A stretch of 64,000 nt of DNA from Bacillus sp. ISL-55 (GTDB lineage: Bacteria > Bacillota > Bacilli > Bacillales > Cytobacillaceae), in assembly GCF_018613155.1 (NCBI RefSeq), contig NZ_JAGGQU010000022.1, positions 1 through 64,000 on the forward strand, given 5' to 3'. The translations under genes were made by a program, and so were the position numbers. Shown in pieces: positions 56,739-64,000 of this stretch. The first letter of the stretch is position 1, and each line of letters opens with the position of its first letter. The notes beneath the pieces were generated by a model. That model did not search any database. It worked only from the letters and a program-made list of their open reading frames with translations, and was not told the origin of the DNA.

Positions 56739-57764
56739 TTATTGTCTGGCTACCTTGGCGATTGCATCGATTGCCTTCTGGATTTGATCTTCTGTTACAT
56801 CATAATGGGTTACGAACCTAACAAAAGTGGGGCCAAATGTACCCGAGATGACTCCTTCAGAACGCAGTCTCTCGACAAAAACATCAGAAGTGATGTTCAA
56901 GCCTTCTACATCTGCAACGACTATATTTGTTTCGGGCTGCCTGGCAAGCTTCATTCCAGGGATCGCTTCGATTGCTTCAGCCAAAATCCTCGCATTCCAT
57001 TGGTCTTCTCCAAGTCTATCTTTCATCTTTGTCAGGGCAATCAAACCAGGTGCAGCAATGACACCTGCCTGCCTCATACCGCCACCAAGGCGCTTCCTCC
57101 ATTTGCGTGCTGTTGTAATAAATTCAGGATTACCAGCTATGATTGAGCCAACTGGAGCTCCTAGTCCCTTTGAAAGACATATTTGAACAGTATCTGTGTA
57201 TTTAGCGAATTCCTTCACATCGACACCTGCAGCTGCTGCGGCGTTAAACAATCTTGCACCATCAAGATGAACAGGCACTTTATTGGCTTGCGCAATACTA
57301 TAGATTGCTTCCATATTTTCGACCGGAATGACTGCTCCTCCTGCGCGGTTGTGAGTATTCTCTAAACAAATCAGCCCTGTTTCAGGATAATGGATATCCT
57401 CAGTTCGAATTGCATTTAAAACATCTTCTGGCTCCATTGCTCCTCTGAGACCTGGAATGGTCCTGGTCTGGACTCCGGCAAGGGCAGCTACAGCACCTGA
57501 TTCATAATAAAAAATATGGGATTCTTCCTCCAATAGCAATTCCTGTCCTGGTCGACAATGCGTTAGAACCGCTATTTGATTCCCTTGTGTACCACTTGTA
57601 ACAAACAGGGCTGCTTCCTTGCCTAATATTTCAGCTGCAGTTTCTTCCAACTCCCTGACTGTTGGATCCTCTTTATAGACATCATCACCCACCTCAGCAG
57701 AGTACATAGCTTTACGCATTTCTTCAGTAGGTTTCGTGACAGTATCACTTCTTAAATCAATCAT
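56739..57764 (-). CDS. ltaE: Low-specificity L-threonine aldolase
   Basis: 341 residues, a fold type I PLP enzyme: MIDLRSDTVTKPTEEMRKAM, VTSGTQGNQIAVLTH, LENTHNRAGGAVIP, HLDGARLFNAA, and PLP lysine in CLSKGLGAPVGS. It cleaves L-threonine or allo-threonine to glycine and acetaldehyde. AGGGGAAAG lies before the ATG. Monocistronic. Confidence 0.95.
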   Translation of the reverse strand: MIDLRSDTVTKPTEEMRKAMYSAEVGDDVYKEDPTVRELEETAAEILGKEAALFVTSGTQGNQIAVLTHCRPGQELLLEEESHIFYYESGAVAALAGVQTRTIPGLRGAMEPEDVLNAIRTEDIHYPETGLICLENTHNRAGGAVIPVENMEAIYSIAQANKVPVHLDGARLFNAAAAAGVDVKEFAKYTDTVQICLSKGLGAPVGSIIAGNPEFITTARKWRKRLGGGMRQAGVIAAPGLIALTKMKDRLGEDQWNARILAEAIEAIPGMKLARQPETNIVVADVEGLNITSDVFVERLRSEGVISGTFGPTFVRFVTHYDVTEDQIQKAIDAIAKVARQ

Positions 57765-57899
57765 TACTTTCCCCTCGTTCCTATGTAAATTTCTTATTTA
57801 TTCATATTTTAACAACTCAACCTGCAAAAAACTAACAGTTTCTCCTTTATAGCATCCGGGTATTTCTTATATATACAAAAAATAAAGGAGGAATACAGT

Positions 57900-58325
57900 A
57901 TGAATATCGAAAAAGTAATGACTAGAGACGTAGAATATTGCAGTCCTGATACACCAATTCACGAGGTAGCAGCAAAAATGAGAGACCTGGATGTTGGTGT
58001 CATGCCAATTTGTGAGGGTGAGCAACTGACAGGACTTGCTATCGACAGAGATATTATTCTGAAGGCTGTTGCTGATAACACTTCAATGGAATCACCCATA
58101 TCTGAGGTAATGACAACTGATCCAGTGAGGGGTACTGTCAATATGACTGCCGAGGAAGCTGCAGACTTGATGGCAGATGTACAAATTCGCAGGCTCCCAA
58201 TCGTTGAAGACGGAAAGATGATTGGAATTGTTTCACTGGGAGATCTTGCCGTAACTCATAAGTTGGATGATGAGGCAGGACAAGCTTTAGAAGAGATCTC
58301 CACTCCTTCTGAACCCGAGAAGTAA
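57900..58325 (+). CDS. CBS domain protein, YhcV-like
   Basis: 141 residues: two CBS motifs (VMTRDVEYCSPDTPIHEVAA, and EVMTTDPVRGTVNMTAEEAA). Matches B. subtilis YhcV in length. CBS pairs bind adenosyl ligands; a stress-related function is possible. AAAGGAGG precedes the ATG by 9 bases; single gene followed by a terminator. Confidence 0.92.
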   Translation: MNIEKVMTRDVEYCSPDTPIHEVAAKMRDLDVGVMPICEGEQLTGLAIDRDIILKAVADNTSMESPISEVMTTDPVRGTVNMTAEEAADLMADVQIRRLPIVEDGKMIGIVSLGDLAVTHKLDDEAGQALEEISTPSEPEK

Positions 58326-58333
58326 AGTATTGT

Positions 58334-58370
58334 AAAATAACCCGCCAGGAAAAACCTGGCGGGTTATTTT
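58334..58370. terminator. Bidirectional terminator after the CBS gene
   Basis: A 16-bp perfect stem AAAATAACCCGCCAGG / CCTGGCGGGTTATTTT. Overlaps the stop of the STAS gene on the minus strand. Confidence 0.92.
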
Positions 58371-58834
58371 TATTCTGAGATTTTTCTGAATTCCATGCCC
58401 TTTTGCTTCATCAAATGTTTTAAGGCTGCTTGAAAGGTTGAAAAAGATTGTGCTTCTAATTTTATTCCATCAAGGACCATCCGCTTGACCAATTCTGGAT
58501 TCATTCCTACAAATAACGTTTTGACACCCATCAACGAGATAGCGGAAGCCATCTCATGAAGCTCCCTGCCTATTTCTTCAAGGCATACATCCTCAATTCT
58601 TTCTCCACTTATATCAGTTAAGTCAATAATTGCCGTTTCAATGTCTTTATTATGGATAAAGTTAAGAACTTTTTCACGTATTTTATCAAAACGCTCTGCT
58701 CGAATTAACCCTGTAATAGGTATAAGTATTGTCTGAGGAACAATAGAAGGTATGATTGGCGCGGACATTTCAGAAATAATCGTCTCATATTCTTGAATTT
58801 TTCTCTCTAACTCCTCGAGCCTATTTGTTTCCAA
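58370..58834 (-). CDS. STAS domain protein (RsbR C-terminal type)
   Basis: 154 residues: helical N-terminus (NRLEELERKIQEYETIISEM), then a STAS domain (SAPIIPSIVPQTILIPITGL; IDLTDISGERIEDVCLEEIG; MGVKTLFVGMNPELVKRMVL). No sensor domain and no clear phosphorylation threonine pair of RsbR. TTG start (58834), GGGGGG about 13 bases upstream. May be a stressosome accessory protein. Confidence 0.82.
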   Translation of the reverse strand: METNRLEELERKIQEYETIISEMSAPIIPSIVPQTILIPITGLIRAERFDKIREKVLNFIHNKDIETAIIDLTDISGERIEDVCLEEIGRELHEMASAISLMGVKTLFVGMNPELVKRMVLDGIKLEAQSFSTFQAALKHLMKQKGMEFRKISE

Positions 58835-58915
58835 AATTCCAAAACCCCCCGGTGACGTAGAATTCTCCTTGCTTTTACTATGATACCTTTTCAGGAATTT
58901 TTTGTATAGAAAAAA

Positions 58916-58938
58916 ACTGCTTCAATTAAAGAAGCAGT
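58916..58938 (-). terminator. Terminator of the 45-residue gene
   Basis: 8-bp stem ACTGCTTC / GAAGCAGT with loop AATTAAA; T run on the minus strand. Confidence 0.8.
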
Positions 58939-58963
58939 GAGTAAAAGGTCACCCTATTGATTC

Positions 58964-59101
58964 TTAATTTATAACATTAATTAAATGCATGATATCTTCA
59001 TAAATCTGCTCTTGATATTCGTCATCACAACATCTTTTATAATCATCAATCAAACGTCCGAGTTCTTTTAAAAAGATTAACTTTTCTTCTTCATTGATCA
59101 T
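58964..59101 (-). CDS. Small 45-residue protein, unknown
   Basis: Reads MINEEEKLIFLKELGRLIDD, YKRCCDDEYQEQIYEDIMHL and INVIN. Acidic and helical with a CC pair. AAGGAG is 9 bases before the ATG and a terminator follows 25 bases after the stop. Below usual length cutoffs. No family recognised. Confidence 0.6.
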   Translation of the reverse strand: MINEEEKLIFLKELGRLIDDYKRCCDDEYQEQIYEDIMHLINVIN

Positions 59102-59271
59102 GGCAAAATTCTCCTTAACAGGACAAAAGTCATGTGTGTGGTCTAACTTATCATAGTTAACTGATTAAAACAATAATAATTTATCCATACTACATTATTA
59201 TATTTTGTATATGTGGAGAAACTATGCATAGTGCAATTAAAAGTTTAGATTTATTTAAGAAAGGAGCAACC

Positions 59272-59724
59272 ATGTTACATAATATCTTCAGGCTGTGTAT
59301 GCTGCTAATATCTTGGTCCACATTATTGTTATACCCCAAACGTGCATTCAAGCGGTTTCTTCCTGTCACGATATTTGTTACCGCTTTAGTTTCGATTTTA
59401 TTGGTATTATCACACCCATATAAACTATGGAAAGTCTCCGGTGGTATTGGAACTCGAATTTTCAATGATCTTAGTTTTACTCTTGGCCCCTTTTTTGTTA
59501 CAAACCTTTGGGTGTTCCGCCTGGCCTATGGGAATCTTTGGCAGTATTTAGGGATTAATCTGGTGATTGACTATTTATTAGCATTTCCCATCACAAAGCT
59601 TTTTAAGAAAATAAGCATATATCAATTAGAGCGACTGAAATCACTGCATTTTTTCAGTATCATTTATTCATTTGCTATTTTCGCTTACGGGTTCCAGTAT
59701 TTTTTTCAAAAGTATAAAAGATAA
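59272..59724 (+). CDS. Four-helix membrane protein, unknown
   Basis: 150 residues: about four membrane segments (LCMLLISWSTLLLYPKRAFK; FLPVTIFVTALVSILLVLSH; FTLGPFFVTNLWVFRLAYGN; FFSIIYSFAIFAYGFQYFF). No family recognised. GGAG is 7 bases before ATG 59272; the earlier ATG at 59224 lacks a ribosome site. Confidence 0.75.
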   Translation: MLHNIFRLCMLLISWSTLLLYPKRAFKRFLPVTIFVTALVSILLVLSHPYKLWKVSGGIGTRIFNDLSFTLGPFFVTNLWVFRLAYGNLWQYLGINLVIDYLLAFPITKLFKKISIYQLERLKSLHFFSIIYSFAIFAYGFQYFFQKYKR

Positions 59725-59857
59725 ATGCTGCTAATTTTATTTCGCCTGAATGATTGAATTCAAAAAACCCTTCCGACTAATTGATTAACCCGTTCGGTTG
59801 CCAGGGAGAAAATAGTAATTAACAACACTAATCGCGTAGTATTTAACATATTAATTA

Positions 59858-59885
59858 GCAGGCCTAATTCTAAGGCCTGCTTTTC
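59858..59885 (+). terminator. Terminator-like hairpin before the second ABC operon
   Basis: 8-bp stem GCAGGCCT / AGGCCTGC, loop AATTCTA, followed by TTTTCTTT. It lies 134 bases after the small membrane gene. Between it and the ABC gene, 59890-60077 holds TATAAT at 59921-59926 (candidate promoter) and no gene. Confidence 0.75.
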
Positions 59886-60077
59886 TTTGTGAATATTGGG
59901 AATATTTAACTTAATGGTGTTATAATAAAGGGAGAGTATAAAGAAGTTCTAATAAGGACGTTATTCAACTATAGATGCAGGAATGGTGAAAAAGAAGTAT
60001 TTGGTTTAGATACAAGTACGCCTGGAAACAGTTGCAATATTTGAAAGAGAGAAGAAAATTACTTACGGGGGATAAAC

Positions 60078-60965
60078 ATGATTTTATCTGTTGAAGAAAT
60101 ACAAAAATCATATGGAAAAGAAAAAGTGTTACATGGAGTGAGCATCCGGATTCATCAGCCTGAAATCGTTGCTTTGGTTGGACCGAATGGATCGGGAAAG
60201 TCTACCCTTCTTGGAATCGTCACCAACTTGATCAGCCCGGACCATGGCAAGGTGAAAATTTTAAATCGTACCAATAAAGATCCGGAAATTTTCCGCTATG
60301 TTTCTTTTATGCAGGATAACTCTGTCCTCTATGATTATTTGACAGGCTATGACCATCTTCAATTTATCGGGGATGTCCAGGGCATTTCGAAAGGACAAAT
60401 CCTATCTGCAGCTGAACGGGTTGGAATGGAAAGCTATTTGCATAAAAAAGTATGCAAGTATTCTTTAGGGATGAAGCAGCATCTTTTGCTTACCATGGCA
60501 ATTGTCAACGAGCCAAAGCTTTTGATTCTGGACGAGCCTTTAAACGGACTTGATCCAACAAGTGCCATCCGGGTAAGGAATTTGCTGCTGGAGTTGAACA
60601 GGGAAGGTACAGCCATTATTCTTTCCTCCCATAATCTGTCCGAGATTGATAGAGTGACATCCCATATTCTCTTTTTAAAAAATGGCCAGCTCATTGAGGA
60701 AGATTTATCTCTCCATGAAAAAGTTGCCTATGAGCTTACAGTCCAGCAACCAGAAAAAGTGATCGGGGTATTGAGTGCCGCAGGTATAGAAGTTGAACAT
60801 GGAAAAGAAAATAAACTGATTGTAAGTTTGGGAGATGCTTCTTTAAGTCAGTTGTTCAAACAGTTAAGCACCCATGGGGTGCAGGTATTGAACATCGAGA
60901 AAAAAGTCATCGGTTCCGAGGAACGGTATCAGATGATTTTTGGAAAAAAGGAAGAAATCTTATGA
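60078..60965 (+). CDS. ABC transporter ATP-binding protein
   Basis: 295 residues: Walker A GPNGSGKST, signature YSLGMKQHLLL, Walker B LILDEPLNGLDP, switch SSHNLSEI. C-terminal regulatory part (ELTVQQPEKVIGVLSAAGIE). BcrA-like ABC-2 exporter ATPase. The permease starts 4 bases before its stop (overlap). GGGGGA is 7 bases before the ATG. Confidence 0.95.
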   Translation: MILSVEEIQKSYGKEKVLHGVSIRIHQPEIVALVGPNGSGKSTLLGIVTNLISPDHGKVKILNRTNKDPEIFRYVSFMQDNSVLYDYLTGYDHLQFIGDVQGISKGQILSAAERVGMESYLHKKVCKYSLGMKQHLLLTMAIVNEPKLLILDEPLNGLDPTSAIRVRNLLLELNREGTAIILSSHNLSEIDRVTSHILFLKNGQLIEEDLSLHEKVAYELTVQQPEKVIGVLSAAGIEVEHGKENKLIVSLGDASLSQLFKQLSTHGVQVLNIEKKVIGSEERYQMIFGKKEEIL

Positions 60966-63460
60966 ATCTTTTAACCTTTGAACTGAAGAAAATTTGGAGA
61001 CAAAAAAAGATATGGTGGCTTTTCCTAATCATTCTTATCAGCGCAGCATACCTTTTTCATTACAACGCTTCCCGGCAGAATGAATGGGTTATCAAGTTAA
61101 CGGAAGAAATTGTAGAATACGGAAATGCGGCTGAACAGATCCAGACAGACCTAGAAGGAAAACGGAAAGAAGATCTCCTTGATGAACCTGGATTACTGCA
61201 GCATGAATATATCGTGGAAGCAAGGTACGCCTTGTATAATTGGCAAATCGCTGTTGAGCGCAAAAAGTGGGACGAGATTCCTAAACTGCAAGGAGAATTC
61301 CTTGACAGTTTGGGCCGATTTGAAACGGCTGGAGGAGTATTTCCTCCTTTGCATGGCATGGAAAAAGTAATAGCTGTGAAGAAAAATGACTATATGCGTG
61401 ACAACAACCTTCCATATGAAAATGAAGAACACCCGACTTCTGCCCACTTGATATTAAAGCAGTTAAGCAGCCTGTTTATCGGACTTGCTGGGCTTGTGAT
61501 CCTGCTATTTTTCTTTGGGACCACGTTGACACAGGAGAAGGACCAAAAGACAATCTTAATGTTAAGAACACAACCGATTACAAAGAGGGATCTGCTAACT
61601 TCGAAGTATGTAAGTATCTTGCTAGTGTCACTGGTCTATATTTTATTCGTCATCTGTCTTGGTTTGTTGATTCCAATGGCATTTGGAGAACAGCCGTTGC
61701 GATTGGAATATCCGCAAGTTGTCTTTAAAGGAGCAGAAGTCGAAATTGTTTCAACCGTCATATATATTTTAAAAAGTATTGCTTTATTCATAGGTGCGTT
61801 GATATTTTCAATAAGTTTGGCCTTATTCATTGGCACCCGAATGCAAAACACCTTTAATGCCCTGGTCATTACGTTTTCCATTTTATTTGCTGGATATTTG
61901 TTGACGAGCATGGCAGGATTTTTAAAGAATCCGCTCAATCCCTTTTACTTGCTTCATTTAGAGCCGTTATTGAATGCGGTGCCTGATTCTAAAGACGGTC
62001 TATATGTCATTAGCGCATTTGTTTGGAGTTTGTTCTTGATTTTCCTTTCCGTCTATCTGCCTGAACGAGAATATAGCCTTTTAGATTTCAGGATAATCAA
62101 GAAGCCCTTTCGAAAGGGAGCGACAAGTGCTAGAAGGAACTCTTTATGGAAGATCGTCGTTTTTGAATGGAGGAAATTGATAAGGAAAGGGAATTATCGG
62201 TTTGTTTTAGCGATTTCGATTATTTTTATCGCTTGCGGCTATGCTTTTATTTCTCAAGAAGCAAAAGAAAAGGAGCAGGAATTCTTAGCTAATTTGGAGA
62301 GGGCCAGAAGCGGCTTGATTGAAGTTGCTATTCCGTTCCAAGAACAATTCATAAATGATATAAAGAATGACCTGCAGACAGCCTTGGAGAAGGAAGAGGA
62401 AACCTCTTATTTAATGGAGCAACTAAACGAACAAGAAATTGCCTTAAACGCTCATAGAGAATTAGCGGATCTTATCAGTCTGGCAATAGCTGACTATAAG
62501 AAAGGGAATTATATTCATTTAATTGAATATCAATTGTTTGATAATCGTTTAATAAACGGGGAATTTGATTCATCCTACAGTGTCGTTGATGATATTGGAC
62601 AATTTACAATGGATGCCAGCATCGCAGAAAAGCAGTGGCTTTTAAAGCATAAGATACGTCCTCTTTCGTCCGGGGGACTTCTCTTAAATATCCATACTAA
62701 TACGAAAAAACTGTCAAGGGAATGGATAGTAAACAATGAAAGAATAGATGATAATGGGCTATTTTCTCTTTATTTATTCTTCCAGCAACACGCCCATTTC
62801 CTGCCGCTAGTTTTCCTGTTGTTTTTAGTGGGTGGAGGGCTGGCTTATGAGAGGGGGAAACGCCCGACAATCTTCTTTTTGCGGACACAGCCAGTTTCAG
62901 AACAATCGATTTTTTATGGGAAAATCCTTCATTCAGCTATTGTATCAATTATCACATGCTTAATTTTATTCGGAACTGTCATCCTAATGGGGACTGTGTT
63001 TGACCGGTTTGGTGATTGGAATTACCCTATCCTTCATTATGATGGATTGAGTGAGTCTAGTACAGCCGACTATAAAGGCATGAAATCCATTTATTATGGA
63101 TTTCAATTCATTCCCTTAGGATTGTACCTCATGCAAATTATATCTTTATTCTTGATGGTATTGCTCTTTATTCTTATACTAAGCCAATTCTTATCTATCT
63201 TTATCAAAAGTCAATTCGTTGTTTTTGTGTCTACAGTATTCATCGTAATCGGGGGATTTATGGCAAGTAAACATTACCTTGCCACTGCTGCACATCTATC
63301 ACCTTTCACGTACTTGGACATAAATAGGATTGTCAATGGAGAAGCTTCCACTTTGCTCGACAACCCTGCATTGAATGTTTATACTGGCCTTTTTGTTTTA
63401 GTTGTATCGATGCTATTTCTTGTAATCATTGCAACACTTTTATTAAAACGTAGGATTTAA
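60962..63460 (+). CDS. Large ABC-2 permease with two permease modules
   Basis: 832 residues. Two repeats of the ABC-2 layout: an N-terminal helix (IWWLFLIILISAAYLFHYNA), an extracellular loop (residues 35-165), six helices to about residue 375, then a second N-terminal-type helix (YRFVLAISIIFIACGYAFIS), a loop, and another six helices. Two GTTLTQEKDQKT / GGGLAYERGKRP loops sit at matching places. Forms an exporter with the ATPase; such large permeases are known for lantibiotic or peptide exporters. Substrate unknown. Confidence 0.9.
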   Translation: MNLLTFELKKIWRQKKIWWLFLIILISAAYLFHYNASRQNEWVIKLTEEIVEYGNAAEQIQTDLEGKRKEDLLDEPGLLQHEYIVEARYALYNWQIAVERKKWDEIPKLQGEFLDSLGRFETAGGVFPPLHGMEKVIAVKKNDYMRDNNLPYENEEHPTSAHLILKQLSSLFIGLAGLVILLFFFGTTLTQEKDQKTILMLRTQPITKRDLLTSKYVSILLVSLVYILFVICLGLLIPMAFGEQPLRLEYPQVVFKGAEVEIVSTVIYILKSIALFIGALIFSISLALFIGTRMQNTFNALVITFSILFAGYLLTSMAGFLKNPLNPFYLLHLEPLLNAVPDSKDGLYVISAFVWSLFLIFLSVYLPEREYSLLDFRIIKKPFRKGATSARRNSLWKIVVFEWRKLIRKGNYRFVLAISIIFIACGYAFISQEAKEKEQEFLANLERARSGLIEVAIPFQEQFINDIKNDLQTALEKEEETSYLMEQLNEQEIALNAHRELADLISLAIADYKKGNYIHLIEYQLFDNRLINGEFDSSYSVVDDIGQFTMDASIAEKQWLLKHKIRPLSSGGLLLNIHTNTKKLSREWIVNNERIDDNGLFSLYLFFQQHAHFLPLVFLLFLVGGGLAYERGKRPTIFFLRTQPVSEQSIFYGKILHSAIVSIITCLILFGTVILMGTVFDRFGDWNYPILHYDGLSESSTADYKGMKSIYYGFQFIPLGLYLMQIISLFLMVLLFILILSQFLSIFIKSQFVVFVSTVFIVIGGFMASKHYLATAAHLSPFTYLDINRIVNGEASTLLDNPALNVYTGLFVLVVSMLFLVIIATLLLKRRI

Positions 63461-63602
63461 CTATACCAAGAGTATTCGATTGTTAAAGAGAAAGAAAATA
63501 TTTTAAGATATTTTTGTATTACTTTTTGTTTCTCTGTTTTTGCAATCCTTTCTGAATTAGTACTTTATGTCTGTCTTTATGAAGATAGAAAATATCACAT
63601 GA

Positions 63603-63630
63603 AAAGGAGCTTGTTCATTCAAGCTCCTTT
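63603..63630. terminator. Terminator between the ABC operon and the transposase remnant
   Basis: 11-bp stem AAAGGAGCTTG / CAAGCTCCTTT with a short loop; usable from both sides. Confidence 0.85.
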
Positions 63631-63650
63631 CATATTTTTGATATAATTCA

Positions 63651-64000
63651 TCACCGTATATATAAGATATCCTTAAGTTCAAATACCTTATCTGCAATAC
63701 CCAAACGCTGTGCTGGTGTCTTTTTGGTCTTACCTGATTCGAAAGGCAAACAGAAGTTATAATATGTCCTCAAAATTGTTATTGCCATCTGTGCATATTT
63801 AGGATTGAAGTTAGCATAAATATAGCTCTTTACATCTCCTCGAGCTGTCGATAATGGCCTTTCCAGTATCGATAGTCTTCTCCTAATAAGCGAATAAAAG
63901 CATTGGCTGCATTGTCATTCACATTTAGTACCAGGTTTGCGACATCTCTTGCTTCTAGCGATGATATGTTGGTGGTGCAATCAACCGAACGATACCCTCG
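63651..64000 (-). pseudogene. Decayed transposase, 3' part (cut by window edge)
   Basis: The minus strand ends with a coding-like frame ending TGA at 63651-63653: SILERPLSTARGDVKSYIYA, NFNPKYAQMAITILRTYYNF, KKTPAQRLGIADKVFELKDI, typical of the C-terminus of a DDE transposase family (PAQRLG motif). Further upstream, to 64000, protein-like coding (CTTNISSLEARDVANLVLNV) is in a different frame, so a frameshift lies near 63870-63900. No intact transposase or flanking inverted repeat is seen in the window. Confidence 0.6.

Noticed and set aside
1-64000. rRNA, tRNA, and known riboswitches
   Set aside because: No tRNA cloverleaf, rRNA stretch, T-box or complete riboswitch core was recognised by eye; a covariance search could still find weak ones.

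Overview
The window looks like chromosomal DNA from a low-GC, endospore-forming member of the Bacillaceae, of the Bacillus/Mesobacillus type. The support is a RacA-like protein, a SpoIIP-family protein, YetF/YkvA/YugO/YhcV/Mta/RsbRD/PbpF/PbpA-type proteins that read like Bacillus subtilis families, strong AGGAGG ribosome sites, and frequent TTG/GTG starts. No rRNA, tRNA or CRISPR array was seen. Most genes are short independent transcription units separated by clear stem-loop terminators.

Layout. 1-9.5 kb: class B penicillin-binding protein, three GNAT acetyltransferases, a YpuA-like DUF1002 protein, a membrane-protein trio ending in a YdcF-type protein, a MITE-like repeat, and racA. 9.5-13.8 kb: cold-shock protein, then a five-gene operon (lipoprotein, DUF350 membrane protein, unknown protein, glutathionylspermidine-synthase-like ATP-grasp enzyme, YugO-type K+ channel) behind a sigma-W-like promoter. 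13.8-25.5 kb: LacI regulator, hairpin-rich dispersed repeats, MEDS protein, nitronate monooxygenase, an orphan phage-type holin, PlsY-like protein, MFS and ZIP transporters, two CorA proteins and a SpoIIP paralogue. 26-35 kb: alkaline phosphatase, YetF, PBP1c-type PbpF, a 15-copy 52-bp tandem array, and an ABC-2 exporter. 35-47.7 kb: YpzG-like peptide, UppP, a polyprenol-sugar type cluster (GtrA, glycosyltransferase, YkoS-like), an MFS efflux protein, an FtsH paralogue, RsbRD, and Mta with its MerR-type promoter. 47.7-55 kb: ECF sigma factor with its presumed anti-sigma factor, a nuclease-helicase fusion, and a quorum-sensing style unit: an NprR-like HTH-TPR regulator followed 15 bp later by an unannotated 30-codon exported peptide, next to a subtilisin. 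55-64 kb: STAS proteins, threonine aldolase, CBS protein, a second ABC-2 exporter, and a decayed transposase at the right edge.

Most notable. (1) The NprR-like receptor plus the tiny secreted peptide MKRKLFALL...PPIQPPV is very probably a receptor-pheromone pair of the RRNPP class, possibly controlling the neighbouring protease. (2) The envelope-stress style ATP-grasp/DUF350/K+ channel operon carries an ECF promoter. (3) The 52-bp array has a higher-order ABBAB x 3 arrangement. (4) Several small genes under 60 codons have good ribosome sites. All functional statements rest on reading motifs by eye; no database search was run.
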